Notes: generated from the sequence alone by a model not told the origin. 17,414 bases of DNA from Caldithrix sp. (GCA_004357015.1 SMXE01000169.1:1-17414), one strand, 5' to 3'; positions 1-8,295 are shown, numbered from the stretch's first letter. Program-made: numbers and translations.

Positions 1-77
1 GCCTGAATCCAATTCGATCATAAATTGAGAGCTTTATCGAAAGGTCGTTCTGAAAAGTAATAATCCGGAGGTTTATA

Positions 78-2513
78 ATGAAAGCACTTCTCTTACTTCC
101 AATGATCTATCTATTGAACACTGGTAACTTAATGGCAGCCGAAAACAAAAATAATGTTGCCAAACGTAACCAAAACCCTATAACCTCAGAGAAAAAATCT
201 TATGGGACGGTCAAGGGTGCTGTTGTAGACAAAAAGACAGGTCAACCATTAGTGGGTGTTAATATTACTCTGGCGGGAACCAGGCGGGGAACAACAACGA
301 ATGAAAACGGAGAATTTACCATTTCCAAAATGGCCGCCGGAGAGTACATCGTGATATTTGATATGATCGGGTATGCCAGACAGAAGTTTGACAAAATTAT
401 AATAACGTCTGACAAAACAGTCGATATGAAAATCATTGAAATGGCAGAACAACCCATCCCTCTAAAAGCAATTGTGGTGACACCCGGAAGTTATTCAATT
501 ATGGGTAGTGAGCCCTCGGTTCGACAAACCTTAACAAGTGAAGATATTAGGATCATGGGTTGGGCAGAAGATATTAGCAGAGCTTTACAAAGGATTCCCG
601 GTATATCTGCAAACGATTTTTCACCAAAATTTAATGTCCGCGGTGGCGATGTGGATGAAGTATTAGTCTTGCTCGATGGAATGCAAATATATAAGCCCTT
701 TCATCAGAAAGATTTTGGCGGGGGACTCTTCAGTACTGTGGATATTGAAACAATTGAAGGCCTCGACTTCTTAACCGGAGGTTTTACAGCAGAGTATGGC
801 GACCGCATGAGCGGTGTTCTTAACATGACAACCAAAACACCAAAAGAGGGGAAGCGCCTAACCTCCCTGGGCTTTAGTGTGATGAATCTGCGCGTTTTTT
901 CAATGGGACCTCTTAACGGAAATAAGGGCTCATGGTTATTCTCTGCACGAAGAGGATACCTCGATATCATTAATACCTTGACGAACAACGAATTTAAACT
1001 TACTCCGAAATACTACGATATTATGGGAAAAATTGAACATAAGCTTAATGGAAATCACACCCTGTCCGCCCATTTTTTCCTCGCAAGTGATGAGTACAAA
1101 CTGGATGAAGAGGAGTTTGAACGAGGTCCAACGATTCGACCTAACATAGATTTTAGTGATACAAAATATGGAAATAACTATGGCTGGCTGACTCTAAATT
1201 CGTTTTTTTTCCCGCAACTGCATGCGCGTACCTTGATATACGGCGGCTTGGTTACGCAAAAGAGATTCTGGGATCGGTTTGATGATGATCCGGAGGGCAA
1301 TCGGAACATCGCCACAATAAATGACAATAGAGACTTTACACTTTTCGGACTAAAGCAGGATTGGTCTTACGAGGCGTCAAAAAATGTCTTCATAAAATTT
1401 GGAATGGATCTTAAGAGGCTAAATGTAGAATTCGAATATTCCAAAGATATCATGAATGAATTTATCGCCGCGGATGAAACCTTGATTGATCAAATTGAGA
1501 CGTTTGAGGCGGACAAAAATCAGAACGGCAATCAGATTGGACTTTATCTGTCAAGCCGCTTCCAAATTCTCACTCCCCTAACGCTCGAAACGGGTCTTCG
1601 GTATGACTATGCTTCCTATACTGATGACAAATTATGGAGTCCCCGCATAAATATGGTTTATGCATTGGCCAGTTCCACCTTTTTGAGGGCAGGATGGGGG
1701 TATTTTTATCAAACTCAAGGCATCGATGAGTTAAGAATTGAATTCGGCGAAACTTCATATCATCCGGCTGAACTGTCAAAACATTTTGTGCTTGGTCTTG
1801 AACACCATTTCACTAATGGCATGCAATTTCGCGCTGAGGGATACCTAAAGAGAGTCAGCCATGTGCAGGATGCGTATATCACATTCAGAAACATTGATGA
1901 ATTTTTTCCCGAGGCCAGGGATGATCTGATCAAGTTGATTGTCGATGAAGCAAACACCAAGGGTGTTGAGCTCTATTTGAAATATGATGCCGGGAATAAG
2001 TTTTCATGGTGGTTGACTTATGTCCTATCCGATGCGAAGGATGATATTTTAGATGTCCAGTATGAAGGCAGGCTTGTTAAGCAGACAGGAGAGCTACCCC
2101 GGTTCTGGGATCAAAGACATACCGTCAATCTCGACGTTAATTATCGTGCCAGTACAAAATGGCATTTCAATTTTGCCTGGCAATATCGAACGGGTTGGCC
2201 CTATACCCCTTTTGAGGTAAAGCGCATAGCCAGAGGTGATGGGACGTTTGCCTATTATCACGATTACGGTCTATTCAACGGTAACCGATACCCTGCATAT
2301 CATCGTTTGGATATCAGAGTTAATAGATATTTTAATATTTCAAAAGGGAAAATTACTGTTTTTCTTCATCTTATTAATGCATATAATCATGTAAATGTCA
2401 ATAATTTTGACTTTTCCATATTGGAAGAAAGTGCTGATAGTTTTCGCTCTGAAGTCGAAGCAGAAACCTGGTTTGGTATTCTGCCATTCATAGGAGTGAG
2501 TTGGGAGTTTTAG
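78..2513 (+). CDS. TonB-dependent outer-membrane receptor with carboxypeptidase-regulatory-like domain
   Basis: This 811-residue protein is an outer-membrane, TonB-energised receptor. A hydrophobic signal peptide covers about residues 1-21. A beta-sandwich carboxypeptidase-regulatory-like domain follows at about 43-118 (GTVKGAVVDKKTGQPLVGV, then GTRRGTTTNENGEF). A plug domain at about 130-255 contains NVRGG, VLVLLDGMQIY and AEYGDRMSGVLNM. The rest is a beta-barrel rich in alternating aromatic residues that ends in Trp-Glu-Phe, the terminal aromatic typical of BAM substrates. The ATG has a good ribosome site (GGAGG, 67-71). The ligand cannot be told from sequence: siderophore, metal, peptide and glycan are all possible, and this plug-and-barrel type occurs without a SusD partner, which is also absent here. 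The next gene is a lipoprotein 179 bp downstream, followed by a two-component system. Base composition is low in GC (23 of 60 at 1021-1080 by hand count). Confidence 0.93.
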   Translation: MKALLLLPMIYLLNTGNLMAAENKNNVAKRNQNPITSEKKSYGTVKGAVVDKKTGQPLVGVNITLAGTRRGTTTNENGEFTISKMAAGEYIVIFDMIGYARQKFDKIIITSDKTVDMKIIEMAEQPIPLKAIVVTPGSYSIMGSEPSVRQTLTSEDIRIMGWAEDISRALQRIPGISANDFSPKFNVRGGDVDEVLVLLDGMQIYKPFHQKDFGGGLFSTVDIETIEGLDFLTGGFTAEYGDRMSGVLNMTTKTPKEGKRLTSLGFSVMNLRVFSMGPLNGNKGSWLFSARRGYLDIINTLTNNEFKLTPKYYDIMGKIEHKLNGNHTLSAHFFLASDEYKLDEEEFERGPTIRPNIDFSDTKYGNNYGWLTLNSFFFPQLHARTLIYGGLVTQKRFWDRFDDDPEGNRNIATINDNRDFTLFGLKQDWSYEASKNVFIKFGMDLKRLNVEFEYSKDIMNEFIAADETLIDQIETFEADKNQNGNQIGLYLSSRFQILTPLTLETGLRYDYASYTDDKLWSPRINMVYALASSTFLRAGWGYFYQTQGIDELRIEFGETSYHPAELSKHFVLGLEHHFTNGMQFRAEGYLKRVSHVQDAYITFRNIDEFFPEARDDLIKLIVDEANTKGVELYLKYDAGNKFSWWLTYVLSDAKDDILDVQYEGRLVKQTGELPRFWDQRHTVNLDVNYRASTKWHFNFAWQYRTGWPYTPFEVKRIARGDGTFAYYHDYGLFNGNRYPAYHRLDIRVNRYFNISKGKITVFLHLINAYNHVNVNNFDFSILEESADSFRSEVEAETWFGILPFIGVSWEF

Positions 2514-2692
2514 TTCTAAAGTTGGACAATACCAGAAATCGCTCTCTACCCAAAACAGAGGGAGATTTGTGCGCTATGATTCCAAGCCACGGGCGAAGCT
2601 TTGAGATAGCCCACAATATGATGATGAAATCAAAATTGATCCTGGCGGGACTTTGCGGATATCCTTAGAGTTCTATACGTGAGGAGCATGAC

Positions 2693-3412
2693 ATGAGAAA
2701 CAGAATTCGTGCAGCATTGACAATTTGGATGATAGTTGCGGTTTGTGCGGCTGGTTGCGTAGGTCCCCAGAACTCGATGTGGCAGGAGGAGTTTGGTATT
2801 TCGGAACGCACCTTGGTTCCAACAGGACGCAACCAGTACTTCATTCTGGAGCCTGGATTCCAACTCGTTCTGGAGGGAAAGACCGGCTTCTTGGGGAGGA
2901 ACTATGAAAAACTATCGATAACTGTTCTTGATGAAACCAAGAAAGTGAAAGGGGTCATCACTCGAGTCGTTGAAGAGAGGGAATGGAAAAACGGCAATCT
3001 CATTGAAGTTTCAAGAAATTTTTTTGCCATCTGTGAGAGAACAAACGACGTCTTCTATTTTGGTGAAAACGTTGATATGTACAAGGATGGAAAACTGGTT
3101 AGTCACCACGGTGCTTGGCTCGCCGGCAAGAACCGTGCGAGGGCTGGCCTGATCATGCCCGGCAAACCGAGAGTGGGCATGAAGTACTATCAGGAGATTG
3201 CCCCTGCTGCGGCAATGGACCGAGCCGAGATCCTCAGTCTTGACTACATGTTCGAGACCCCAGCGGGTTCGTTCTCCAAATGCCTAAAGACAAAAGAAGG
3301 CTCGGCTCTCAATCTTCTGGAAAGGGAATTCAAAACCTACGCTCCCGGAATCGGGCTTGTTCAGGACGAGAAATTACTCTTAACCAAGTACGGATTCATC
3401 AACATGAACTAA
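2693..3412 (+). CDS. Conserved lipoprotein of unknown function
   Basis: This is a 239-residue predicted lipoprotein. The N-terminus has a positive n-region (Arg2, Arg4, Arg6), a hydrophobic stretch and a lipobox Ala-Ala-Gly-Cys with the lipidated cysteine at residue 22, so the mature protein should be membrane-anchored and face the periplasm or the outer membrane. The body is a single soluble domain of mixed beta character, with blocks such as VLDETKKVKGVITRVVEERE, NFFAICERTNDVFYFGENVD, GAWLAGKNRARAGLIMPGKP and YYQEIAPAAAMDRAEI. These look like a conserved uncharacterised secreted family that I have the impression of having seen in environmental bacteria, but I cannot assign a name or activity. 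The ATG has GAGGAG at 2682-2687. It sits between the TonB receptor and the two-component genes on the same strand, which suggests, without proving, a shared envelope role. Confidence 0.8.
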   Translation: MRNRIRAALTIWMIVAVCAAGCVGPQNSMWQEEFGISERTLVPTGRNQYFILEPGFQLVLEGKTGFLGRNYEKLSITVLDETKKVKGVITRVVEEREWKNGNLIEVSRNFFAICERTNDVFYFGENVDMYKDGKLVSHHGAWLAGKNRARAGLIMPGKPRVGMKYYQEIAPAAAMDRAEILSLDYMFETPAGSFSKCLKTKEGSALNLLEREFKTYAPGIGLVQDEKLLLTKYGFINMN

Positions 3413-3499
3413 GCCGATTCTGTTGAACGAGTCGGAAGCGGGCGACGCTTTACAGCGCGCTTGAATCGCGACGTCTAAGAAGCCAATTGTGTGGATTAA

Positions 3500-4174
3500 A
3501 TGCGCATTTTAGTCATTGAAGACGAGCAAGATGTTGCCGCTTTTGTCAAAAAGGCCATGACAGAAGAAAAGCACGCCGTGGATATCGCCCACGATGGCGC
3601 TAAAGGTCAAGAGTTGGCGTTATCTGAATCTTACGACTTGCTAATTCTCGATATCATGCTACCCAAAAAAGACGGCCTTGCTGTCCTAAAGACGTTGCGC
3701 AAAGAAGGTATACAAACGCCAGTGCTCATCCTGACTGCCCGGGGTGATGTTCATGACCGAGTTATGGGACTGGACGCTGGTGCGGACGACTATCTTCGGA
3801 AGCCTTTTGCTGTTGCGGAATTGCGGGCAAGAGTGCGTTCGCTTTTGCGCAGACAATCATCGAGTAGGGCACCCGTTTTGAGGACTGGAAATTTAATTCT
3901 GGATCCCCTTACCCATGAAGTCCGACTTAAAGATAGACTCATTGAGCTGACCAACAGAGAATACGCTATCCTCGAATACCTTTTGAGAAACAAAAACCGT
4001 CTCTTGAGTAAAGGTATGATCGCCGAACATGTCTGGGATTTTCACTTCAGCAGCGATTACAATTTGATTGAGGTTTACATTCGCCGCATAAGAAATAAAA
4101 TTGAGAGGGATCAACAACGCCTTATTCATACGGTACGAAATGGCGGCTACGTCATTCGAGATCCTGAAAAATGA
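3500..4174 (+). CDS. OmpR/PhoB-family response regulator
   Basis: This 224-residue cytoplasmic transcription factor is the regulator half of a two-component system. The receiver domain (about 1-115) has the acidic pocket Glu7-Asp8, the phospho-acceptor Asp51 (LLILDIMLP), Thr79 and Lys101 (GADDYLRKPF). The C-terminal winged helix (about 127-222) carries LTNREYAILEYLLRN, the recognition-helix region LIEVYIRRIRNKI and the closing wing TVRNGGYVI. The domain style resembles the heavy-metal regulators CusR/CzcR, but the signal cannot be fixed from this. The start codon has only a weak upstream TGGA, so translation may be modest. The TGA stop overlaps the ATG of the sensor kinase (ATGA, 4171-4174), which indicates translational coupling and makes the pairing secure. 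Confidence 0.95.
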   Translation: MRILVIEDEQDVAAFVKKAMTEEKHAVDIAHDGAKGQELALSESYDLLILDIMLPKKDGLAVLKTLRKEGIQTPVLILTARGDVHDRVMGLDAGADDYLRKPFAVAELRARVRSLLRRQSSSRAPVLRTGNLILDPLTHEVRLKDRLIELTNREYAILEYLLRNKNRLLSKGMIAEHVWDFHFSSDYNLIEVYIRRIRNKIERDQQRLIHTVRNGGYVIRDPEK

Positions 4175-5580
4175 AGTATTCTATCCGTACACGCCTGACC
4201 TCCTTAATCACGCTGATCTACTTAAGCGTTTTCTTTTTTCTACTCGTTGCTGGCGCGTTAGCGCTTTACCTCGGCCTTAAGGAAGAGATTGACAAAAAAT
4301 TGCAATTGGAGCGGGACCAGATGATCGCCCTTTTCGAAGCGGATTTTACCGGTTTGTTATCGGTGACAGGAGCTACCCGCGATTCACTCGCTGACGACTT
4401 CCTCGATGATCTCAAGGAGATGTACGGTTATAAAGATCAATTTGTGATTTTCTCTGTGAAAACAGAGACGGGTCGGCACACTTACAGCGATGGTGGCATA
4501 AAAAACGTTCAACTTTTGCTTCCTGAAGGCTTTCTTTCCAAAGCGGAGGGATTTTACAATCAACGCCTTGGCGGAAAATTCTATCGTGCCGTCATCACCA
4601 AACCCAATTGGGGAACACTTGTTGTTGGCATGGAAAACCAAACCTTCTTTGAGGTAGCGGATGAGCTTGCAGAAATACTCCTGCTTGGCGTTCCCCTAAC
4701 GTTCATTTTAGTCCTGCTTGGCGGACGCTTTCTCGCCGGCATTGCAATGCGCCCGGTAGTCGCCTCTGCTGAAGCAACTGAAAAAATCACCATGACAAAT
4801 CTGAGCGAGCGGCTCCCAGAATACACAGGCAAGGATGAATTTGGCAAGCTTGTCTCTACCTTAAATCGCATGATTGCACGTCTGGAGGAGGGCATTAATC
4901 GGGTGCAGCAATTTACCCAGGACGCGGCGCATGAATTACGAACACCGCTCACGACGCTTCGAGGTGAACTGGAGCTCGCCTATCAAAAAAGCGATCTCTC
5001 CGATGATCTCCGCGCTTCTATACAGAAGTCACTGGACAAGGCTATTCTTATGAGTAGGATTGTGGAGAATCTAATGCTGCTTGCGCAATCAGACACAGGC
5101 AATTACCCTATTCAGAAAAACACATTTCGATTTGACGAACTTGTTAAGGATGCAGTCGATGATATGATGTCCCTCGTCGATAGCCGCCCAATCAGAATTC
5201 GGCTGAAGCATTGTGATGAAATTCTATTATCAGCCGACAAGCAGCTAATTCACAGACTTGTCTTGAATCTATGTGATAACGCTGTCAGGTTTACCAGGAC
5301 AGGTAAGATAGAAGTAGCCTTAAGCAGCGATGAAAAGAATGTCGAATTTGTGATCGTCGATACAGGCATTGGCATCCCACGAGAAAACCTCCCTCACATT
5401 TTTGACCGATTTTACCGCGTTGATAAAGCCCGAAGTCGTGCAAGAAACGGTGGTAGTGGTCTTGGCTTGTCTATTTGCAAATGGATAGTGGATGCTCATG
5501 ATGGCAAAATCTTAGTAGATAGTGAAGTGTCAAAAGGAACGAGTGTTACGGTCTCTCTGCCTCTCAACAATTCTCGCTAA
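4171..5580 (+). CDS. Sensor histidine kinase, heavy-metal-sensor (CusS-like) type
   Basis: This 469-residue inner-membrane kinase is the partner of the preceding regulator. The first membrane helix spans about residues 9-34. A periplasmic sensor segment of about 130 residues follows, then a second helix at about 167-190, then a HAMP domain (about 190-243). The HisKA dimerisation domain has the phospho-acceptor His254 in AAHELRTPLTTLRGE. The HATPase domain has the N box (Asn366, Asn370 in LVLNLCDNAVRFT), the G1 box DTGIGIP (Asp397), the F box FDRFYR and the G2 box GGSGLGLSICK. All catalytic boxes are intact. The H-box wording and overall size match the heavy-metal sensor kinase group (CusS and relatives), but the periplasmic segment shows no obvious His/Met metal cluster, so the ligand is uncertain. 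Confidence 0.95.
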   Translation: MKYSIRTRLTSLITLIYLSVFFFLLVAGALALYLGLKEEIDKKLQLERDQMIALFEADFTGLLSVTGATRDSLADDFLDDLKEMYGYKDQFVIFSVKTETGRHTYSDGGIKNVQLLLPEGFLSKAEGFYNQRLGGKFYRAVITKPNWGTLVVGMENQTFFEVADELAEILLLGVPLTFILVLLGGRFLAGIAMRPVVASAEATEKITMTNLSERLPEYTGKDEFGKLVSTLNRMIARLEEGINRVQQFTQDAAHELRTPLTTLRGELELAYQKSDLSDDLRASIQKSLDKAILMSRIVENLMLLAQSDTGNYPIQKNTFRFDELVKDAVDDMMSLVDSRPIRIRLKHCDEILLSADKQLIHRLVLNLCDNAVRFTRTGKIEVALSSDEKNVEFVIVDTGIGIPRENLPHIFDRFYRVDKARSRARNGGSGLGLSICKWIVDAHDGKILVDSEVSKGTSVTVSLPLNNSR

Positions 5581-5633
5581 AACGGGTAGCGTGTTCATGA
5601 ATTTCATTGCCTTGTTCTCCATAATAAATCTCG

Positions 5634-5652
5634 ATTTTCAGCTTTTGAAAAT
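5634..5652. promoter_or_regulatory. AT-rich dyad upstream of the PAP2 gene (candidate operator)
   Basis: ATTTTCA and TGAAAAT form a perfect 7-bp inverted repeat around a 5-base centre, about 60 bp before the phosphatase start and just after the sensor kinase stop. No run of T follows it as in an intrinsic terminator. It could be an operator, possibly for the adjacent response regulator. This is inference only. Confidence 0.3.
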
Positions 5653-5712
5653 AAATGGTGAGATTGTAAACGTAAATTGCGCTATGCACACTCCACAGGA
5701 TTCTTATTGACC

Positions 5713-6555
5713 ATGAGCGGGCGGGTTGAGGTAGTCATCTTTTGGTTCGCAATGCTCTCACTGCAGAGCAGCGGACACGGACAAGAGCTACAAGATCCAC
5801 CAAAACAAAGTCCGTCCAACTCCATCGCTTCCACGGTGGGCGGTGATATTTTGCATGTTCTCTCCTCTCCATTCCGTCTAAGCCGGGACAGCAGCTTGAA
5901 ACTGCTCGCTCTTACTGTCGCAACCACCGGCTTCATGACTTTGTTAGACGATCGTATCGATAAAAACTTTATCGAAAGGGATGATTTCTATGTAAAACCC
6001 GCCATTGGGTTGGCAAAAATTGGCGATGGTTATGACGTGATTTCTTCTAACTTTGTTCTGGCGGGTTTATCAGTGTCCATGCTTGCCGGGGGTCTCATTC
6101 TTGATGATAAAAAGCTTTTAGAGACGACACGTTTGGTGGTTGAATCGTTTCTAATAGCAGGAGCTATCACACAATTAGGAAAAAGGGTTTTGGGGAGATC
6201 TCGTCCCTACACCGGTGCAGGTACAACTGAGTTTGAGCCTTTTAAATTTCGAAGTACGACAGACTCACGTTCGTTTCCTTCGGGACACACGACCAGCGCG
6301 TTTGCCATGATGACCGTTCTTGCCAAACAATACGACCACTTGTGGATCAAGATCCCGGCTTATACGATCGCGGTATCAGTCGCCATGCAGCGCATCGAAA
6401 GCCGCAATCACTGGGGCGCGGACATCGTTGTAGGGGGTGTCATCGGCTACTCGGTCGGAAATGCGCTCGTGAACAGGTACAGGCAGCCATCAAAGAGCTG
6501 GTCTGCAAGTCCTTACATTTTCGGAAATCGCGTTGGAGTTATTGTTGGATTCTAA
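5713..6555 (+). CDS. PAP2-family phosphatase, exported or membrane-bound
   Basis: This protein of about 280 residues belongs to the type 2 phosphatidic acid phosphatase superfamily, which removes phosphate from lipid phosphates such as undecaprenyl pyrophosphate, lipid A or phosphatidylglycerol phosphate. All three signature motifs are present: KRVLGRSRPYTG (C1), SFPSGHTTSAFA (C2, with the catalytic-site His) and an R-x5-H-x3-D block in QRIESRNHWGAD (C3). An N-terminal hydrophobic stretch (about 6-20) looks like a signal peptide, and several hydrophobic segments follow. The ATG at 5713 is my choice. Its ribosome site is poor, and a TTG at 5707 with AGGA six bases upstream is a real alternative. 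The gene lies 132 bp after the sensor kinase on the same strand, so a role in envelope lipid modification under that system is plausible. The exact substrate cannot be inferred. Confidence 0.88.
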   Translation: MSGRVEVVIFWFAMLSLQSSGHGQELQDPPKQSPSNSIASTVGGDILHVLSSPFRLSRDSSLKLLALTVATTGFMTLLDDRIDKNFIERDDFYVKPAIGLAKIGDGYDVISSNFVLAGLSVSMLAGGLILDDKKLLETTRLVVESFLIAGAITQLGKRVLGRSRPYTGAGTTEFEPFKFRSTTDSRSFPSGHTTSAFAMMTVLAKQYDHLWIKIPAYTIAVSVAMQRIESRNHWGADIVVGGVIGYSVGNALVNRYRQPSKSWSASPYIFGNRVGVIVGF

Positions 6556-6596
6556 TATGTTCCCTCCTGATGATTTCGCGTTGCCGATTCTTCTGG

Positions 6597-7802
6597 TCAT
6601 TTCAACCTCTGAAAAACATGATACCCCAGGTCAGTCTTGACCACGCCGCTCACCTTACCAACCTTTGTGCCCAGAATGGCATTCTCAAACTCTGCTGACA
6701 TATCCCCCTTCTTGAAGTAACCCAGGTCGCCGCCTTTTGAAGCCGTGTTCTTGTCTAATGATTTATTGAGCGCCAGCTCTGGAAAACTTGCACCGGCGCC
6801 AACTTGGATCACAATGGAATCTGCTGCCGCCTTTGTCTTCACAAGGATGTGCCGGGCACGCAAGTATTGCGGGTCGAGCGCTTTTTCCAGGTCATCCATG
6901 TATTGCGGCGATACCTTCAGGCCGTACCGCTCTGCTGCTTTGGCGTGCTGCATGGCCATGCCGTAGTTGAATTTCTCAAAATAGGCGTAGGAAAGATTGT
7001 TGTGCGCAACGGTATAATTGGGCACGATCTCCAGCGTTTTTTCAAACCACTTGATGGCAGTCTCGATATTGCCGCTGTTCATGTACGCCAGCCCGAGGCT
7101 GTTGTATGATTCCACATTAAGCGTGTCGAGCGCGATAGCCTTTTTGTGCAATTCGATGCTCTCGCTGAACTTGCCTTCAAAACGGTAGGTAGTACCAAGA
7201 TTATTGAGTGAGACAACCATATTGGGGGCTAGTTCCAGCGCTTTTTTGAACTGCTTTTCAGCCTCTCCATATTGGCCCTTTGAGTTGTAAGCCATTCCCA
7301 TGTTGTTGTGGGCCCTGGCGTACTCAGGATTGATCTCAATCGCTTTCTGCGCCTCTTTGATCGCCAGATCACTCGCCCCAATTGAGTGCAGGGCAAAGGA
7401 GAGGTTGTTGTGGGCTTCGGCATAGTCGGAGTTGTACTCGATTGCCAGCTTGTATTCATAGATAGCGCGCCGATAGTCGCCGGCAGCAAGTAACGCAGCG
7501 CCAAGATTGTTGTGTGCGAGCGGGTCTTCAGCGTCGAACTGCAGTGCTTTGAGATAAAGCAGGATGGCTTCTTTCAGCATGTTATTGGAATAATAAAGAA
7601 ACCCGAGGTTGATGTAGGATTTCGCAAATGTCGAATCGGTCTTGATGGCTTTTTGCAACGTTTCAATTGCCTGAGGAATATCGCCTGTTTGGATCAGCTC
7701 CAGGGCCTGGCCATTCAATTCCTCAGCGGTTTGTCCACTCAGTGGGCCGGATAGGGCTGCCAGGCATATCAGGCTGGTGAACACAGGAATTCTGATGTTC
7801 AT
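6597..7802 (-). CDS. Exported TPR protein with C-terminal parvulin-type peptidyl-prolyl isomerase domain
   Basis: This 401-residue protein has a signal peptide (about 1-23, ending near PLSGQ). About eight consecutive 34-residue TPR repeats cover residues 24-300, with the recurring signature AHNNLG...A. A short parvulin/PpiC domain covers about 310-401, with RARHILVKT, GGDLGYFKKGDMSAEFE and a closing GYHVFQRLK. TPRs bind peptides or partners and parvulins isomerise X-Pro bonds, so a periplasmic folding or assembly factor is the likely role. The order differs from SurA and PrsA, which have other N-terminal chaperone domains. The start at 7802 was chosen because AGGAG lies 6 bases upstream and a signal peptide follows directly; the longer in-frame extension (from 7940) adds nothing secretion-like. 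It is convergent with the PAP2 gene, with 41 bp between the stops. Confidence 0.9.
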   Translation of the reverse strand: MNIRIPVFTSLICLAALSGPLSGQTAEELNGQALELIQTGDIPQAIETLQKAIKTDSTFAKSYINLGFLYYSNNMLKEAILLYLKALQFDAEDPLAHNNLGAALLAAGDYRRAIYEYKLAIEYNSDYAEAHNNLSFALHSIGASDLAIKEAQKAIEINPEYARAHNNMGMAYNSKGQYGEAEKQFKKALELAPNMVVSLNNLGTTYRFEGKFSESIELHKKAIALDTLNVESYNSLGLAYMNSGNIETAIKWFEKTLEIVPNYTVAHNNLSYAYFEKFNYGMAMQHAKAAERYGLKVSPQYMDDLEKALDPQYLRARHILVKTKAAADSIVIQVGAGASFPELALNKSLDKNTASKGGDLGYFKKGDMSAEFENAILGTKVGKVSGVVKTDLGYHVFQRLK

Positions 7803-7946
7803 TGCGTCTCCTATAAGTATTAGTCCTGAACTTTTACATTTTTTTGCAAGAAAATTCCAATTCGACCAAAGTTCATGGCAGTGCTCGTTTTGCGCTCTTC
7901 CTTCTACGCTTGTCGCACTTTTCGTTTGGGGTTTGGCCAATTGGGA

Positions 7947-7969
7947 TCCCTGATAAAAACACTCAGGGA
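7947..7969. repeat. Short hairpin-forming inverted repeat
   Basis: TCCCTGA and TCAGGGA pair perfectly around a 9-base AT-rich loop. No T-tract follows on either strand, so it is not a classical terminator. It lies about 145 bp upstream of the TPR-parvulin start on that gene's strand and may be a leader structure or protein-binding site. Confidence 0.45.
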
Positions 7970-8010
7970 CAAGTTTGGAATTTTGCGTCTCCGCCGCGCG
8001 AGGAATGTGT

Positions 8011-8047
8011 CGGCATGAGTCTAATAAAAATGCTGTAATTCATGCCG
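8011..8047. repeat. 8-bp inverted repeat with 21-base spacer
   Basis: CGGCATGA at 8011-8018 is the exact reverse complement of TCATGCCG at 8040-8047. The 21-base spacer is AT-rich. The half-sites are about two helical turns apart centre to centre, so this could be an operator for the divergent genes or a stem in a transcript. It may also be chance. Confidence 0.35.
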
Positions 8048-8295
8048 CCAGCATAAATATATTTAACGCTTTTGAATCTATTGTCGTTCCATATGTAGAA
8101 GCATTTTCTTGTGCGAGGGGCGATGCAGGATTTCGTCGTGTACCATCACCACGTGACGCCGTATTTGTCCTTGCATTTTACATGTCATGCGATTAAATTG
8201 CAATTTACTTTTTGCTTGCCGTTAAGGAGGACATGAAAGTTTGACGCATCTCTGGTTGTGAGTCCTACCGGAGTTGCATTTTTCGGAGGGAAAGG

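Larger units (their letters stand above)
7803..8295. other. Gene-free divergent intergenic region with inverted repeats
   Basis: This 493-bp stretch separates the minus-strand TPR-parvulin gene from the plus-strand plsY operon and should hold promoters for both. I see no credible coding sequence: the short open frames have no family resemblance. It contains a 7-bp hairpin (7947-7969), an 8-bp inverted repeat (8011-8047) and an AT-rich block around 8050-8080. A strong Shine-Dalgarno-like AAGGAGG at 8224-8230 is followed by a three-codon frame. No clear sigma-70 promoter with good spacing was found. Confidence 0.6.

Noticed and set aside
32..44. 13-base match CTTTATCGAAAGG between the left edge (32-44) and the PAP2 gene (5967-5979)
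   Set aside because: A rough count of possible pairs in a window this size predicts a few such 13-base matches by chance, and the second copy is inside coding sequence.
2542..2564. CTCTCT/AGGGAG stem after the TonB receptor gene
   Set aside because: It has one wobble pair, a large loop and only a three-T run after it; it may be a weak terminator but is not supported enough to list.
2618..2668. Tiny frame with three tandem ATGs resembling a truncated signal peptide, before the lipoprotein gene
   Set aside because: It has only 16 codons and no ribosome site of its own; the resemblance to a signal peptide is too weak to call a gene or pseudogene.
5522..5710. Open frame overlapping the end of the sensor kinase and running into the gap
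   Set aside because: It overlaps the conserved kinase C-terminus in another frame, and the remainder has no family features.
7844..8196. Two short overlapping plus-strand frames before plsY
   Set aside because: They have no ribosome site, no hydrophobic or domain pattern and biased composition; they were treated as non-coding.
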